The notes: generated by a model from the letters alone, not told the origin. A stretch of DNA of 64,000 nucleotides from Enterococcus caccae ATCC BAA-1240 (GCF_000407145.1 NZ_KE136472.1:248001-312000); one strand, 5' to 3'. Numbered from the stretch's first letter, positions 20,232 to 30,177 are shown. Program-made: numbers and translations.

Positions 20232-20260
20232 AGTATACTTTATTGGTCAAAAAAGGTCAA
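20232..20260 (-). promoter_or_regulatory. clpP promoter
   Basis: On the minus strand TTGACC (complement of 20255-20260) and TATACT (complement of 20232-20237) are separated by exactly 17 bases. Confidence 0.85.
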
Positions 20261-20261
20261 C
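20245..20261. promoter_or_regulatory. CtsR operator at clpP
   Basis: GGTCAAAAAAGGTCAAC is a tandem heptad repeat matching the CtsR consensus RGTCAAA-N-A-N-RGTCAAA at all but the last base. It covers the -35 element of the clpP promoter. CtsR is the Gram-positive repressor of clp genes that releases on heat shock. Confidence 0.9.
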
Positions 20262-20325
20262 GTTAATGCTCGTAAAAATTCAATAGATTTAATGTTTAAA
20301 TCTTTGTTTTTCTTCTCTTATTTTT

Positions 20326-20353
20326 TTGCGCATATGAAAGAGTATGTTATACT
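20326..20353 (+). promoter_or_regulatory. Promoter of the 171-aa membrane-anchored protein gene
   Basis: TTGCGC (20326-20331), 16 bases, then TATACT (20348-20353) with an extended TG at 20345-20346. Confidence 0.6.
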
Positions 20354-20387
20354 AAAAAAACAAGAACAAAAAGAGTGAGGGATCCGA

Positions 20388-20903
20388 ATGGTTGTTTTTA
20401 TTGCAGGGATAACGGGCGTTTTGATTGGAGCAGTTATTGTATCAGTAGGTGTAGCTTTACGCGTAACCTATGAAGAACGTAAATCGGTACGTTATCGAGA
20501 GTTAGAAAACTTTGTTAAGGAAATAGAGACACTGAATTTGTTGAATAAAAAAATCAATGAGATTTTACAAAAAAGAGATATTTATGTAGATAAATCAGTG
20601 AACTTTATTTCAATGGATGATTGTTATATCAGTATTGATGATTTTATTTATCTAGAATCATTTTCGGCTCAAAATAATTTTTATTTGCCTACATATTTGA
20701 TTGAAGAGTTTTTCAAGAAAATTGCACACAGAAAAGTCATTTTAACACCAGATGAAGTAATTTCAATGGGCGGTAGTACGTATAAAGGCGGTCGTGTTAT
20801 CTTAGAAAGCTTTTCTGAAGAGTTACTTTCTATCATTGAAGACAAGAAAAGACAAATGAAGCGTTTAACACATAAACCGTTATATTATTTTCAAAGAGGT
20901 TAA
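20388..20903 (+). CDS. Hypothetical membrane-anchored protein, 171 aa
   Basis: I do not recognise a named family. Residues 1-26 form a hydrophobic anchor (VFIAGITGVLIGAVIVSVGVAL). A charged, probably coiled-coil segment follows (about 28-65, YEERKSVRYRELENFVKEIE ... INEILQKRD), and then a mixed soluble domain of about 100 residues. With a single N-terminal anchor the main domain may be cytosolic. It has its own promoter and terminator, so it is monocistronic. It is divergent from clpP with 226 bases between, and the ilv operon starts downstream. The context gives no functional clue. Confidence 0.8.
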   Translation: MVVFIAGITGVLIGAVIVSVGVALRVTYEERKSVRYRELENFVKEIETLNLLNKKINEILQKRDIYVDKSVNFISMDDCYISIDDFIYLESFSAQNNFYLPTYLIEEFFKKIAHRKVILTPDEVISMGGSTYKGGRVILESFSEELLSIIEDKKRQMKRLTHKPLYYFQRG

Positions 20904-20908
20904 ATCTA

Positions 20909-20943
20909 ACTGTCCCTCCAATTATTTGGAGGGGCTGTTTTTT
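20909..20943 (+). terminator. Terminator after the 171-aa gene
   Basis: An imperfect stem (20909-20922 with 20927-20937) built on CCCTCCAA/TTGGAGGG, followed by seven T. Confidence 0.85.
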
Positions 20944-20991
20944 TATAGTCAAAAAAGACTGAATAAGAATAGAAAGATTTTTTGTTTTTAG

Positions 20992-21006
20992 AATTTTCTG
21001 AATCTT
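20992..21006 (+). promoter_or_regulatory. CodY-like box upstream of the ilv promoter
   Basis: AATTTTCTGAATCTT matches the CodY consensus AATTTTCWGAAAATT at 13 of 15 positions. It ends 14 bases before the ilv -35 hexamer. CodY represses branched-chain amino-acid synthesis genes in Firmicutes when isoleucine and GTP are plentiful. Confidence 0.6.
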
Positions 21007-21020
21007 TTTATCAAATTTTA

Positions 21021-21049
21021 TTGACATTCTCATTTTTTAGGTTTATAGT
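21021..21049 (+). promoter_or_regulatory. ilv operon promoter
   Basis: Consensus TTGACA (21021-21026), a 17-base spacer, then TATAGT (21044-21049). A perfect 16-base palindrome (21051-21066) follows and spans the expected transcription start. Confidence 0.85.
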
Positions 21050-21120
21050 TAACAAAAGCTTTTGTTTATCACATGATATTTTAATCTTTATAGATTTTTT
21101 GGAAAAAGGAGACCATTGCC

Positions 21121-21177
21121 ATGAAAAAGACAAACAACAATCACGTATTAGTCATTATTTTATCGTGTAGGACTTAG
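21121..21177 (+). CDS. ilv operon leader peptide (attenuator peptide)
   Basis: An 18-codon frame, MKKTNNNHVLVIILSCRT, starts at ATG 21121 after an AAAAGGAGA ribosome site and ends at TAG 21175-21177. Six consecutive codons encode Val, Leu, Val, Ile, Ile and Leu, as expected of a peptide whose translation senses charged branched-chain tRNAs. It lies between the ilv promoter and an intrinsic terminator upstream of ilvD. Bases within its coding sequence can pair with the downstream leader. It is too short for standard gene callers. The function is inferred from this arrangement and from known ilv/leu leaders. Confidence 0.85.
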   Translation: MKKTNNNHVLVIILSCRT

Positions 21178-21274
21178 AACACTGAGAAATTTCGCAGATG
21201 TTTGAGTCCTGTTTGTCTTTGGTAGATGGGGTTCTTACTAAGACATCCCATTTAATTGATGGGGTGTTTTTTTT
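21126..21274 (+). promoter_or_regulatory. ilv transcription attenuator
   Basis: Alternative pairings are visible. AAAGACAAAC (21126-21135) is perfectly complementary to 21211-21220. AGGACT and the bases following it (21169-21181) pair with 21199-21210. ATGGGGT (21226-21232) can pair with 21245-21251 as an antiterminator. The terminator is 21243-21251 with 21259-21267, followed by eight or more T. A ribosome stalled on the Val/Leu/Ile codons would prevent the first pairing and so could shift the fold. Which conformer forms when is inferred, not shown. Confidence 0.75.
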
Positions 21275-21372
21275 GTAGAAAGAGCTGTAAAGAAACAAAA
21301 GGAATAAAGAAAAAAATCATAAGAAAAATAAATATGTTCTTTTGATGATAACAGAATTGGAGTGGATGAAAA

Positions 21373-23064
21373 ATGCGTAGTGACCAAATCAAAAAGGGGA
21401 TAGAAGCTGCCCCGGCTAGAAGTTTGCTTTATGCAACTGGACAGGTAAAAAATGCTAAAGATATGAACAAACCATTTATTGCAATTTGCAATTCTTATAT
21501 CGATATTGTTCCAGGTCATGTGCATTTAAGAGAGCTGGCTGATGTCGCAAAAGAAGCGATCCGTGAAGCAGGAGGTATTCCTTTTGAATTCAATACGATC
21601 GGTGTTGATGATGGCATTGCTATGGGACATATCGGTATGCGTTATTCATTGCCAAGCAGAGAAATCATTGCGGATGCTGCAGAAACTGTGATTAATGCTC
21701 ATTGGTTCGATGGTGTTTTTTACATTCCAAACTGTGACAAAATTACTCCAGGAATGTTGATGGCTAGTGTTCGAACCAATGTTCCAGCAATTTTTTGTTC
21801 TGGTGGACCGATGAAAGCAGGTGTTGATCCAAGAGGACATACCACGACATTATCGAACATGTTTGAAGCAGTTGGTACCTTTAAAGAAGGCAAAATGACT
21901 GAGGAAGAATTTAATTTTATGGAACAAAATGCTTGTCCGACTTGTGGGTCATGTGCTGGCATGTTTACTGCCAATTCTATGAATTGTTTGATGGAAGTAT
22001 TAGGAATGGCTCTTCCTGGAAATGGCACGATTTTAGCAGTATCAGATGAACGTAGAGAATTGGTTAGACAATCTGCTTTTCATTTAATGGATCTAGTTAA
22101 AAAACAAATCAAACCAAGAGATATTATTACGAAAGAAGCTATTGATGATGCTTTTGCATTAGATATGGCAATGGGCGGTTCTACAAATACTGTATTGCAT
22201 ACTTTAGCAATTGCTAATGAAGCTGAGATTGATTATAACCTGGAAGAAGTTAATGCAATTGCGGAGCGCGTTCCCTATCTTTCTAAAATAGCGCCATCAT
22301 CTGCGTATTCAATGCATGATGTTCATGAAGCTGGAGGTGTTCCAGCTATTATGAAAGAACTGGTTGATTTAGGAGACGCGATTCATCCAGACCGAATTAC
22401 CGTTACTGGGAAAACAATTCGGGAAAATGTTCAGGATGCAGTGATCAAAAATGAAGAAGTTATTCATCCAAAAGAAAATCCGTATAGCCCGGTTGGCGGC
22501 TTATCGATCCTTTATGGAAATATTGCACCAAAAGGCAGTGTCATCAAAGTTGGCGGAGTGGACCCTTCAATTAAAAAATTTGTAGGTAAAGCGATTTGCT
22601 TCAGTTCTCATGATGAAGCCGTAGCTGCAATCGATGATCATACTGTCAAAAAAGGGCATGTTGTCGTGATTCGTTATGAAGGACCAAAAGGTGGTCCAGG
22701 CATGCCTGAAATGCTTGCTCCAACATCAAGTATTGTGGGCCGTGGTTTAGGGAAAGACGTTGCTTTGATTACGGATGGTCGTTTTTCAGGCGCAACACGA
22801 GGAATTGCTGTAGGACATATTTCACCAGAAGCTGCTGCGGGTGGTCCAATCGCATTAGTTAGAGACGGTGATGAAATCGAAATTGATTTAATAAACCGAA
22901 CGTTAGAATTACATGTGTCTGATGAAGAATTGGCAAAAAGAAATGACCAATTGCCGCAATTCAAAGCGAAGGTGAAAACAGGATACCTAGCTCGTTATAC
23001 GGCATTAGTGACTTCAGCACATACAGGAGGAATCATGCAGATTCCAGAAGATTTGCTAGACTAG
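21373..23064 (+). CDS. ilvD: Dihydroxy-acid dehydratase
   Basis: A 563-residue enzyme that dehydrates 2,3-dihydroxy-isovalerate and 2,3-dihydroxy-3-methylvalerate, the third common step of valine and isoleucine synthesis. Iron-sulfur region cysteines are visible at 121 ([15 protein letters not shown]) and in the cluster [19 protein letters not shown] (188-194). The VDDGIAMGH and [15 protein letters not shown] motifs are intact and the length is normal. ATG 21373 is the first gene start after the attenuator. ilvB follows after 13 bases, so the operon order is ilvD-B-N-C. From general knowledge E. faecalis lacks these genes. Confidence 0.96.
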   Translation: MRSDQIKKGIEAAPARSLLYATGQVKNAKDMNKPFIAICNSYIDIVPGHVHLRELADVAKEAIREAGGIPFEFNTIGVDDGIAMGHIGMRYSLPSREIIADAAETVINAHWFDGVFYIPNCDKITPGMLMASVRTNVPAIFCSGGPMKAGVDPRGHTTTLSNMFEAVGTFKEGKMTEEEFNFMEQNACPTCGSCAGMFTANSMNCLMEVLGMALPGNGTILAVSDERRELVRQSAFHLMDLVKKQIKPRDIITKEAIDDAFALDMAMGGSTNTVLHTLAIANEAEIDYNLEEVNAIAERVPYLSKIAPSSAYSMHDVHEAGGVPAIMKELVDLGDAIHPDRITVTGKTIRENVQDAVIKNEEVIHPKENPYSPVGGLSILYGNIAPKGSVIKVGGVDPSIKKFVGKAICFSSHDEAVAAIDDHTVKKGHVVVIRYEGPKGGPGMPEMLAPTSSIVGRGLGKDVALITDGRFSGATRGIAVGHISPEAAAGGPIALVRDGDEIEIDLINRTLELHVSDEELAKRNDQLPQFKAKVKTGYLARYTALVTSAHTGGIMQIPEDLLD

Positions 23065-23077
23065 AGGAGGGAAGCTC

Positions 23078-24772
23078 ATGGCAGAACAACAGAGAAAAAT
23101 GAAAAATGGTTCAAAAATTTTGATTGATGCGTTGTTGAAGCAACAGGTAGAAATGATTTTTGGTTATCCCGGTGGAGCAGTTCTTCCTTTATATGATGCC
23201 TTGTATGACGGTGATATTCCTCATATCTTGACTCGCCATGAACAAGGAGCCGTTCATGCGGCAGAAGGTTACGCCAAAGCGACTGGTAAACCTGGCGTTG
23301 TGATTGTAACAAGTGGACCTGGTGCTACAAATGCGATCACAGGCATTGCAGATGCGATGAGCGATTCGATTCCATTGGTTGTTTTCACAGGTCAAGTGAT
23401 TACGGATGGTATTGGAAAGGATGCGTTTCAAGAGGCAGATGTGATTGGATTGACGATGCCGATTACTAAAAATAATTATCAAGTTCGAGAGACTAAAGAA
23501 CTACCAAGAATTATAGAAGAGGCCTTTCACATCGCAACAACGGGTAGAAAAGGACCTGTTGTAATCGATTTGCCAAAAGACATAACGATAATGGAAACGG
23601 ACGTAGAAACTGATGTAAAGTTGAACTTGCCAAGCTATCAGCCAACCGTAAAACCAAACAAACTTCAAGTAAAAAAACTCATGGAGGCTCTAACTAAGGC
23701 TAAAAAACCTTTAGTATTGGTTGGTGCAGGTGTTTTACATGCGGATGCTGGTAAAGAATTAGTAGAATTTATTAATAGATACCAAGTGCCAGCATTGAGT
23801 TCTTTACTAGGATTAGGGGCTGTTCCGACTGACAATGAATTATTCTTAGGAATGGGTGGAATGCATGGCTCATTTGCAGCTAACATGGCATTGACAGATT
23901 GCGATTTGCTAATCAATATTGGTTCTCGTTTTGATGATCGATTAGCCAGTGCACCAAAAGAATTTGCTTCAAATGCAATTATTGCCCATGTGGATATTGA
24001 CCCAGCAGAAATCGGTAAAATTATAGATACTCAAATTCCGATCGTGGCCGATGCCAAAGAGACCTTAAAAGAAATGCTGAAAATTGACGCAGAATGTATC
24101 GATACAACTGATTGGAAAAAACTAAATCTTTCCAGAAAAAGATTACATCCGTTCAAATATGATAATGAACAAAGCGTGGAAATCAAACCTCAGAAAGTAA
24201 TTGAGTTCATTGGGGAGTTGACTAACGGAGAAGCGATTGTAGCAACGGATGTAGGTCAGCACCAAATGTGGGCAGCGCAGTTTTATCCATTTAAAAATGA
24301 GAAGCAACTAATAACAAGTGGTGGACTAGGGACAATGGGCTACGGTGTTCCTGCTGCAATCGGTGCAAAACTGGGCTGTCCAGAGAAAGAAGTCGTTCTT
24401 TTTGTTGGTGATGGTGGATTCCAAATGACAAATCAAGAATTAGCTATTTTAAATATTTATAATATTCCAATCAAAATCGTGATTTTAAACAATCAATCTT
24501 TAGGAATGGTTCGCCAATGGCAGGAAAGTTTTTTCAATGAGCGCCGTTCAGAATCAGTTTTCGAAACTCAGCCGGACTTTGTAAAAATGGCAGAAGCCTA
24601 TCATATCAAAGGTGTTAGACTTGAGGATCCAGCAACTGTTGAGTCGGACTTGGTGGAAGCTTTTAAGGAAACTGGTCCCATTTTGATTGAAGTGATGGTT
24701 TCACCGACGGAACATGTATTACCGATGGTTCCTGCGGGAAAAGCAAATTATCAGATGCTGGGGGTGGACTAA
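23078..24772 (+). CDS. ilvB: Acetolactate synthase, large (catalytic) subunit
   Basis: A 564-residue thiamine-diphosphate enzyme that condenses pyruvate with pyruvate or 2-ketobutyrate. It shows the catalytic Glu motif (TRHEQGAVHAAEGYAKATGK), the RFDDR segment of the FAD-binding middle domain, and the ThDP motif VGDGGFQMTNQELAILN. Pairing with ilvN directly downstream marks it as the biosynthetic, feedback-regulated form rather than the catabolic AlsS type. The start follows AGAGGAGGG. The stop is separated from ilvN by one base. Confidence 0.96.
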   Translation: MAEQQRKMKNGSKILIDALLKQQVEMIFGYPGGAVLPLYDALYDGDIPHILTRHEQGAVHAAEGYAKATGKPGVVIVTSGPGATNAITGIADAMSDSIPLVVFTGQVITDGIGKDAFQEADVIGLTMPITKNNYQVRETKELPRIIEEAFHIATTGRKGPVVIDLPKDITIMETDVETDVKLNLPSYQPTVKPNKLQVKKLMEALTKAKKPLVLVGAGVLHADAGKELVEFINRYQVPALSSLLGLGAVPTDNELFLGMGGMHGSFAANMALTDCDLLINIGSRFDDRLASAPKEFASNAIIAHVDIDPAEIGKIIDTQIPIVADAKETLKEMLKIDAECIDTTDWKKLNLSRKRLHPFKYDNEQSVEIKPQKVIEFIGELTNGEAIVATDVGQHQMWAAQFYPFKNEKQLITSGGLGTMGYGVPAAIGAKLGCPEKEVVLFVGDGGFQMTNQELAILNIYNIPIKIVILNNQSLGMVRQWQESFFNERRSESVFETQPDFVKMAEAYHIKGVRLEDPATVESDLVEAFKETGPILIEVMVSPTEHVLPMVPAGKANYQMLGVD

Positions 24773-24773
24773 G

Positions 24774-25256
24774 ATGAGACGTATCATTACCGCAACAGTC
24801 AATAATAATTCCGGTGTTCTAAATCGCTTTAGTGGAGTATTAACACGTAGGCAAGTTAATATAGACAGTATTTCTGTTGGACCAACAGAATTAGACAATG
24901 TATCACGAATCACGATTGTGGTCCAAGTCGCAGATTTGAACGAAGCAGAACAAGTGATCAAGCAATTAAATAAACAAATTGATGTAATCAAGGTCTCTGA
25001 TATTACGGATGAGCCGCATTTAGAAAGAGAATTAGCATTGGTTAAAGTAAATGCCCCCGCAGCCGTTCGAGCTGAACTATTTTCAGTGATCGATCCATTT
25101 AGAGCAAATGTTATCGATGTCGGTACACGCTCTGTAGTGATTCAAGTCACAGGTACCAGTGAAAAAATCAGTGCGTTCGTTGATGTTGTTGCACCATATG
25201 GCATCAAACAACTAGCGCGAACAGGTGTTACAGGTTTTACTAGAGGAAACAACTAA
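24774..25256 (+). CDS. ilvN: Acetolactate synthase, small (regulatory) subunit
   Basis: A 160-residue regulatory subunit with an N-terminal ACT domain (MRRIITATVNNNSGVLNRFS) that binds valine for feedback inhibition. A C-terminal domain (VNAPAAVRAELFSVIDPFRANVIDVG) follows, and the length is standard. The longer frame from 24714 lies inside ilvB; ATG 24774 begins one base after the ilvB stop and uses a GGGGGTGG-type ribosome site within ilvB. The family symbol ilvH is also used. Confidence 0.95.
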   Translation: MRRIITATVNNNSGVLNRFSGVLTRRQVNIDSISVGPTELDNVSRITIVVQVADLNEAEQVIKQLNKQIDVIKVSDITDEPHLERELALVKVNAPAAVRAELFSVIDPFRANVIDVGTRSVVIQVTGTSEKISAFVDVVAPYGIKQLARTGVTGFTRGNN

Positions 25257-26306
<1,050 letters not shown>

Positions 26307-26321
26307 ATTAGAAACTAAACA

Positions 26322-26367
26322 AGAGGCTGAGAAACTAGCTGAATGCTTCCATCTCAGTCTCTTTTTT
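26322..26367 (+). terminator. Terminator between ilvC and ilvA
   Basis: An 11-base-pair stem (26322-26332 with 26352-26362), one wobble, a 19-base loop and seven T. It ends only 15 bases before the ilvA ribosome site. ilvA expression would then rely on readthrough or on a promoter I cannot see. Confidence 0.8.
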
Positions 26368-26396
26368 TATTACATAATAAAGGTGGGGAGAATTTG

Positions 26397-27650
26397 TTGA
26401 AACTAACAAAAGCAAAAGTTGAAGAAGCATACGATACGCTAAAAGATGTAGTAACGAAAACACCATTACAGTACGATTTGTATCTATCGCAAAAATATCA
26501 ATGCAATGTTTATTTAAAAAGAGAAGATTTACAAAAAGTTCGTTCATTCAAATTAAGAGGGGCGTATTATGCGATTAAACAAACTCCTCATGATATGTTA
26601 AAAAATGGTGTTGTTTGTGCTAGTGCAGGAAACCATGCTCAAGGAGTAGCATTTACTTGTCATGAAATGAAAGTTGCTGCTACGATTTTTATGCCAACGA
26701 CAACACCTCAACAAAAAATTTCTCAAGTAAAATTTTTTGGAGGAGATGAAGTAACTGTAAAATTGATTGGAGATACTTTTGATGCTTCTGCAAAAGCGGC
26801 CAAAGAATATGCCCAAACCAATAACCAAGCATTTATTGATCCTTTTAATGATTTAAATATTATGGCTGGGCAAGGAACTGTGGCAGTTGAAGTATTTCAA
26901 GAAGCAAAAGAATCTGAATTTCAAGTAGATTACTTATTAGCAGCAATCGGCGGTGGTGGATTAGTTAGTGGAGTTTCAACCTATACCAAAAGTGTCAGTC
27001 CTACCACAGCTGTAATTGGCGTAGAACCACTTGGTGCTCAATCAATGCGGGCTGCATTTGATGAAGGCAAACCAGTAATGCTAGATAGTGTGGAAAAATT
27101 TGTTGATGGAGCAGCAGTTAAGCAAGTTGGAAATTTAACGTATGAACACGCGCTTGAGTATGTTGATGAACTGGTGGCCGTTGATGAAGGACAAGTGTGC
27201 TCAACGATTTTAGAACTCTATACCAAACAAGCAATCGTTGTAGAACCAGCTGGTGCGTTAAGTGTCTCAGCTTTAGAGTTGATTAAAGACGATATTAGAG
27301 GGAAAAATGTGGTTTGTATCATCAGTGGAGGCAATAATGATATTAATCGTATGGAAGAAATTGAAGAACGTTCATTGATCTTTGAAGGGTTGAAACATTA
27401 TTTCGTCATAAACTTTCCTCAACGTCCAGGCGCATTGAGAGAATTTGTAACAGATATTTTAGGACCAAATGATGATATTACCCGTTTTGAATATACAAAA
27501 AAAGTTAACCGTGGTACTGGGCCAGTTGTTTTGGGAATTTTACTACAAGATAAAGAAGAACTACCGAATTTACTACAAAAAATGGTAGCATTTGATCCAA
27601 AATACATTGATCTTAGCGATAATCCATCATTGTATGCACTACTTGTTTAA
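26397..27650 (+). CDS. ilvA: Threonine dehydratase (biosynthetic)
   Basis: A 417-residue pyridoxal-phosphate enzyme converting threonine to 2-ketobutyrate, the committed step to isoleucine. The PLP lysine is in VRSFKLRGAYYAI, and the glycine loop is SAGNHAQGVAF/AIGGGGLVSG. A single C-terminal ACT-like domain (YFVINFPQRPGALREFVTDI) gives the Firmicute short form, which has a simpler isoleucine response than the two-ACT E. coli enzyme. The start is probably TTG 26397 (or the adjacent TTG 26394), following GGTGGGGAG. The upstream frame to 26343 runs through the terminator and is not credible. Confidence 0.93.
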   Translation: MKLTKAKVEEAYDTLKDVVTKTPLQYDLYLSQKYQCNVYLKREDLQKVRSFKLRGAYYAIKQTPHDMLKNGVVCASAGNHAQGVAFTCHEMKVAATIFMPTTTPQQKISQVKFFGGDEVTVKLIGDTFDASAKAAKEYAQTNNQAFIDPFNDLNIMAGQGTVAVEVFQEAKESEFQVDYLLAAIGGGGLVSGVSTYTKSVSPTTAVIGVEPLGAQSMRAAFDEGKPVMLDSVEKFVDGAAVKQVGNLTYEHALEYVDELVAVDEGQVCSTILELYTKQAIVVEPAGALSVSALELIKDDIRGKNVVCIISGGNNDINRMEEIEERSLIFEGLKHYFVINFPQRPGALREFVTDILGPNDDITRFEYTKKVNRGTGPVVLGILLQDKEELPNLLQKMVAFDPKYIDLSDNPSLYALLV

Positions 27651-28259
27651 CTATTAAAAATACGGTAAACAACTACTGGTGAAGCGTGAATGCTACATTA
27701 AAGAATCCCAAATAATCAAGGAATAGTTGAAGAGCCATTAACTGACCGATCAAGTCTGAGGTTTTAGATTGAAACACTAGCTTCACTAAAAACAGCAGTC
27801 TCACTTTAAGAGGAAATCAAACAGGAACGGCTATTTTTCTGTGGAGGTCAGTATAGATGAACTTGCGTTGTTTGGACATTGAAAAATAGATCGTAAATAA
27901 CAAGGCAACATGTTAGCTGAGATTGGATAATTTACTTGAGTAACTTCTTGTAAATTATTCAATTTTTTTGTATAAAAAAAATTGTCTAAAATTTACTTAA
28001 AAAAGAAAAAAATGGAGAGAGAGTTCTTGCCATTTTACAAGAAAGAACGTATATTTAACTTACTACATTAATTCGGTCAGAAAAACACCGACCGTCAAAG
28101 ATCATGAGCCCGATAGAAATTTTTTTACACTTCAACAGACCACCTTTTTCTGGTCAAACACGACTTATTTTTTCTATCACCTATCATTTTAATCATGCAT
28201 CCTTTGTTAAAATTTACTCGAAAAATAAAAAAGAATATTAGTAAAGTTGGAAAATATAA
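27651..28259. other. 600-base gap between ilvA and oatA
   Basis: No gene is supported here. A terminator lies about 280 bases past ilvA (27923-27969). Before it, one frame gives a few short protein-like runs broken by stops (for example NNQGIVEEPLTDRSSLRF), and a 10-codon frame at 27857 has a good GGAGG site. Either could be relics or chance. The rest is AT-rich and precedes the oatA start. Confidence 0.5.
27923..27969 (+). terminator. Intrinsic terminator 270 bases after ilvA
   Basis: A 13-base-pair stem (27923-27935 with 27950-27962) with one G-U pair, and TTTTTTT following. Confidence 0.8.
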
Positions 28260-30128
28260 ATGAATAATAATAAAAGATTAGAAAATCGCCGTTATATTAC
28301 CGGGTTCGATGGGATTCGAACGATTGCGGTTGTTGGCGTGATTCTGTATCACTTGTTCCCTAATATAATGCACGGGGGCTATTTAGGTGTCCCTATCTTT
28401 TTTGCAGTCTCTGGTTATTTAATTACTGATTTACTTAGGCAAGAATGGTTACAAACTGAAACAATCGATATCAAAAGTTTTTATATTCGCCGTATGAAAC
28501 GGCTCTATCCAGGCTTAGTTGCCATGCTGGTAGCAGCTTCAGCCTATATTGTATTTTTCCAGCAAGATTTACTCAATAATTTACGTAGTGTGTTTGCCAG
28601 CAGTGTATTGTACTATAATAATTGGTGGCAGATATTTAGAGGGTTTTCCTATTTTGATCGATTTACAACACAGTCTCCCTTTACACATATCTGGTCACTA
28701 GCCGTTGAGGCACAGAATTATTTGATATGGCCTTTGTTATTTATTGTTCTTAAAAAGTACGTGAAACACAGCGGTAAAATAGTTGGTTTGATTATGGCCA
28801 TGGCAGTCGGATCGGGTATCTTGATGGCAGTGTTGTACACTCCAGGTGCAGATCCAACAAGAGTTTACTATGGAACGGACACAAGACTATTTTCAATCTT
28901 AATGGGAAGTGGATTAGCTTTTGTTTGGCCTAGTTTTCGTTTGAAAGAGGAAATTCCAGTAAAGGCCAAGAACTTACTAAATGGAGTGGGCATTGCCTCA
29001 TTAGTTGTCATCTTGATGTCCTTCTTGTTTTTAGCAGACCATCTAGCTTTTGTTTATTACGGCGGAATGTTTATTGTCAGTATTTTTGCTACGATTCTAG
29101 TGGCAGTCACAGCTCATCCAGGGGCTGATTTGAATCGTTGGTTAACGAATCCTGTATTTACCTGGTTTGGAAAAAGAAGTTATGGGATTTATCTATATCA
29201 ATTTCCTGTTATGATCTTTTATGAAGCGAAGATAAAGAATTTGAGCGATCATGTATTTTTACATTCATTGATTGAGATTGCCTTGATTTTAGGAATCAGT
29301 GAATTGTCATATCGATTTATTGAAAAACCCCTAGGGAAATTTTATTATCAATACACTTGGTTTGCTATTAAAGATTTTTTCCGCAAACCGTGGGTCACTG
29401 TACCAAAGATTACCGCGTTGATTAGTGTAGTTTTGTCTTGTTTTGCTCTTTTTGCTCTTGCTATTGCACCTTCAAATGAAGTAACTGCTGACCAAAAGCA
29501 ACTACAAAAGAATATTGAAACAAATAAAAAGAAGGCAGAGCAAAGAAAAGCTGAAGAAAAAGCCAAAAATGAAGGTAAAACTTCAGATTCAACAAGTCGA
29601 TCAACTCAAGTACCAGAAACTAACTTCGATTTAACGGTGGAAGAAGTTAAAAAAGCACAAGAAATGGAAATCACTGCTTTTGGAGATTCGGTCATTTTAG
29701 ATGCTGCAGCTGGATTGCAAGAAATTTTTCCTAAATTAATCGTTGATGGTGAAGTCGGCAGACAACTTTATACGAGTACACCGATTATTGAAAAATTAGA
29801 TAAAGAAAAGTTATTAAAAGAGAACGTTTTAGTTGGTCTTGGAACGAATGGTTCCTTTACTGAGGCTCAATTTGATGAGTTCATGACAGCAATCGGTTCT
29901 AAACGAAAAGTTTATTGGATCAATGTTCGTGTCCCAACACGTAGATGGCAAAATGAGGTCAATGCTATGTTGGAAACGATGAAAAAGAAATATAAAAATC
30001 TGGAAGTTATTGACTGGTATGGTTATAGCAACGAACATGATGAATGGTTTTACGATGATCGGGTTCATCCGAATGTAGATGGTCAAGTGAAATATTCAAG
30101 TTTTATTGCAAAGCAGCTTGTAAAATAA
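28260..30128 (+). CDS. oatA: Peptidoglycan O-acetyltransferase, OatA-like
   Basis: A 622-residue membrane protein in two parts. An N-terminal acyltransferase-3 domain of about eleven helices (RRYITGFDGIRTIAVVGVIL ... YHLFPNIMHGGYLGVPIFF, then RRMKRLYPGL) carries the typical His and Arg residues. After a charged linker rich in Lys, Glu, Ala and Ser (about 405-450) comes an extracellular SGNH domain, with Ser in AFGDSVILDA and the Asp/His pair in DDRVHPNVDG. OatA acetylates the C6 hydroxyl of N-acetylmuramic acid and gives lysozyme resistance. Size and layout match the enterococcal OatA. The ribosome site is weak (TTGGAAAATATAA). Confidence 0.88.
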   Translation: MNNNKRLENRRYITGFDGIRTIAVVGVILYHLFPNIMHGGYLGVPIFFAVSGYLITDLLRQEWLQTETIDIKSFYIRRMKRLYPGLVAMLVAASAYIVFFQQDLLNNLRSVFASSVLYYNNWWQIFRGFSYFDRFTTQSPFTHIWSLAVEAQNYLIWPLLFIVLKKYVKHSGKIVGLIMAMAVGSGILMAVLYTPGADPTRVYYGTDTRLFSILMGSGLAFVWPSFRLKEEIPVKAKNLLNGVGIASLVVILMSFLFLADHLAFVYYGGMFIVSIFATILVAVTAHPGADLNRWLTNPVFTWFGKRSYGIYLYQFPVMIFYEAKIKNLSDHVFLHSLIEIALILGISELSYRFIEKPLGKFYYQYTWFAIKDFFRKPWVTVPKITALISVVLSCFALFALAIAPSNEVTADQKQLQKNIETNKKKAEQRKAEEKAKNEGKTSDSTSRSTQVPETNFDLTVEEVKKAQEMEITAFGDSVILDAAAGLQEIFPKLIVDGEVGRQLYTSTPIIEKLDKEKLLKENVLVGLGTNGSFTEAQFDEFMTAIGSKRKVYWINVRVPTRRWQNEVNAMLETMKKKYKNLEVIDWYGYSNEHDEWFYDDRVHPNVDGQVKYSSFIAKQLVK

Positions 30129-30136
30129 ATATTAAT

Positions 30137-30177
30137 GAGGATGGAGCAAAACGGATGTCTAGTTTTATTCCATCCTC
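30137..30177. terminator. Hairpin after oatA
   Basis: A 16-base stem with two mismatches (30137-30152 with 30162-30177). The downstream T content is modest, so its strength is uncertain. Confidence 0.55.
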
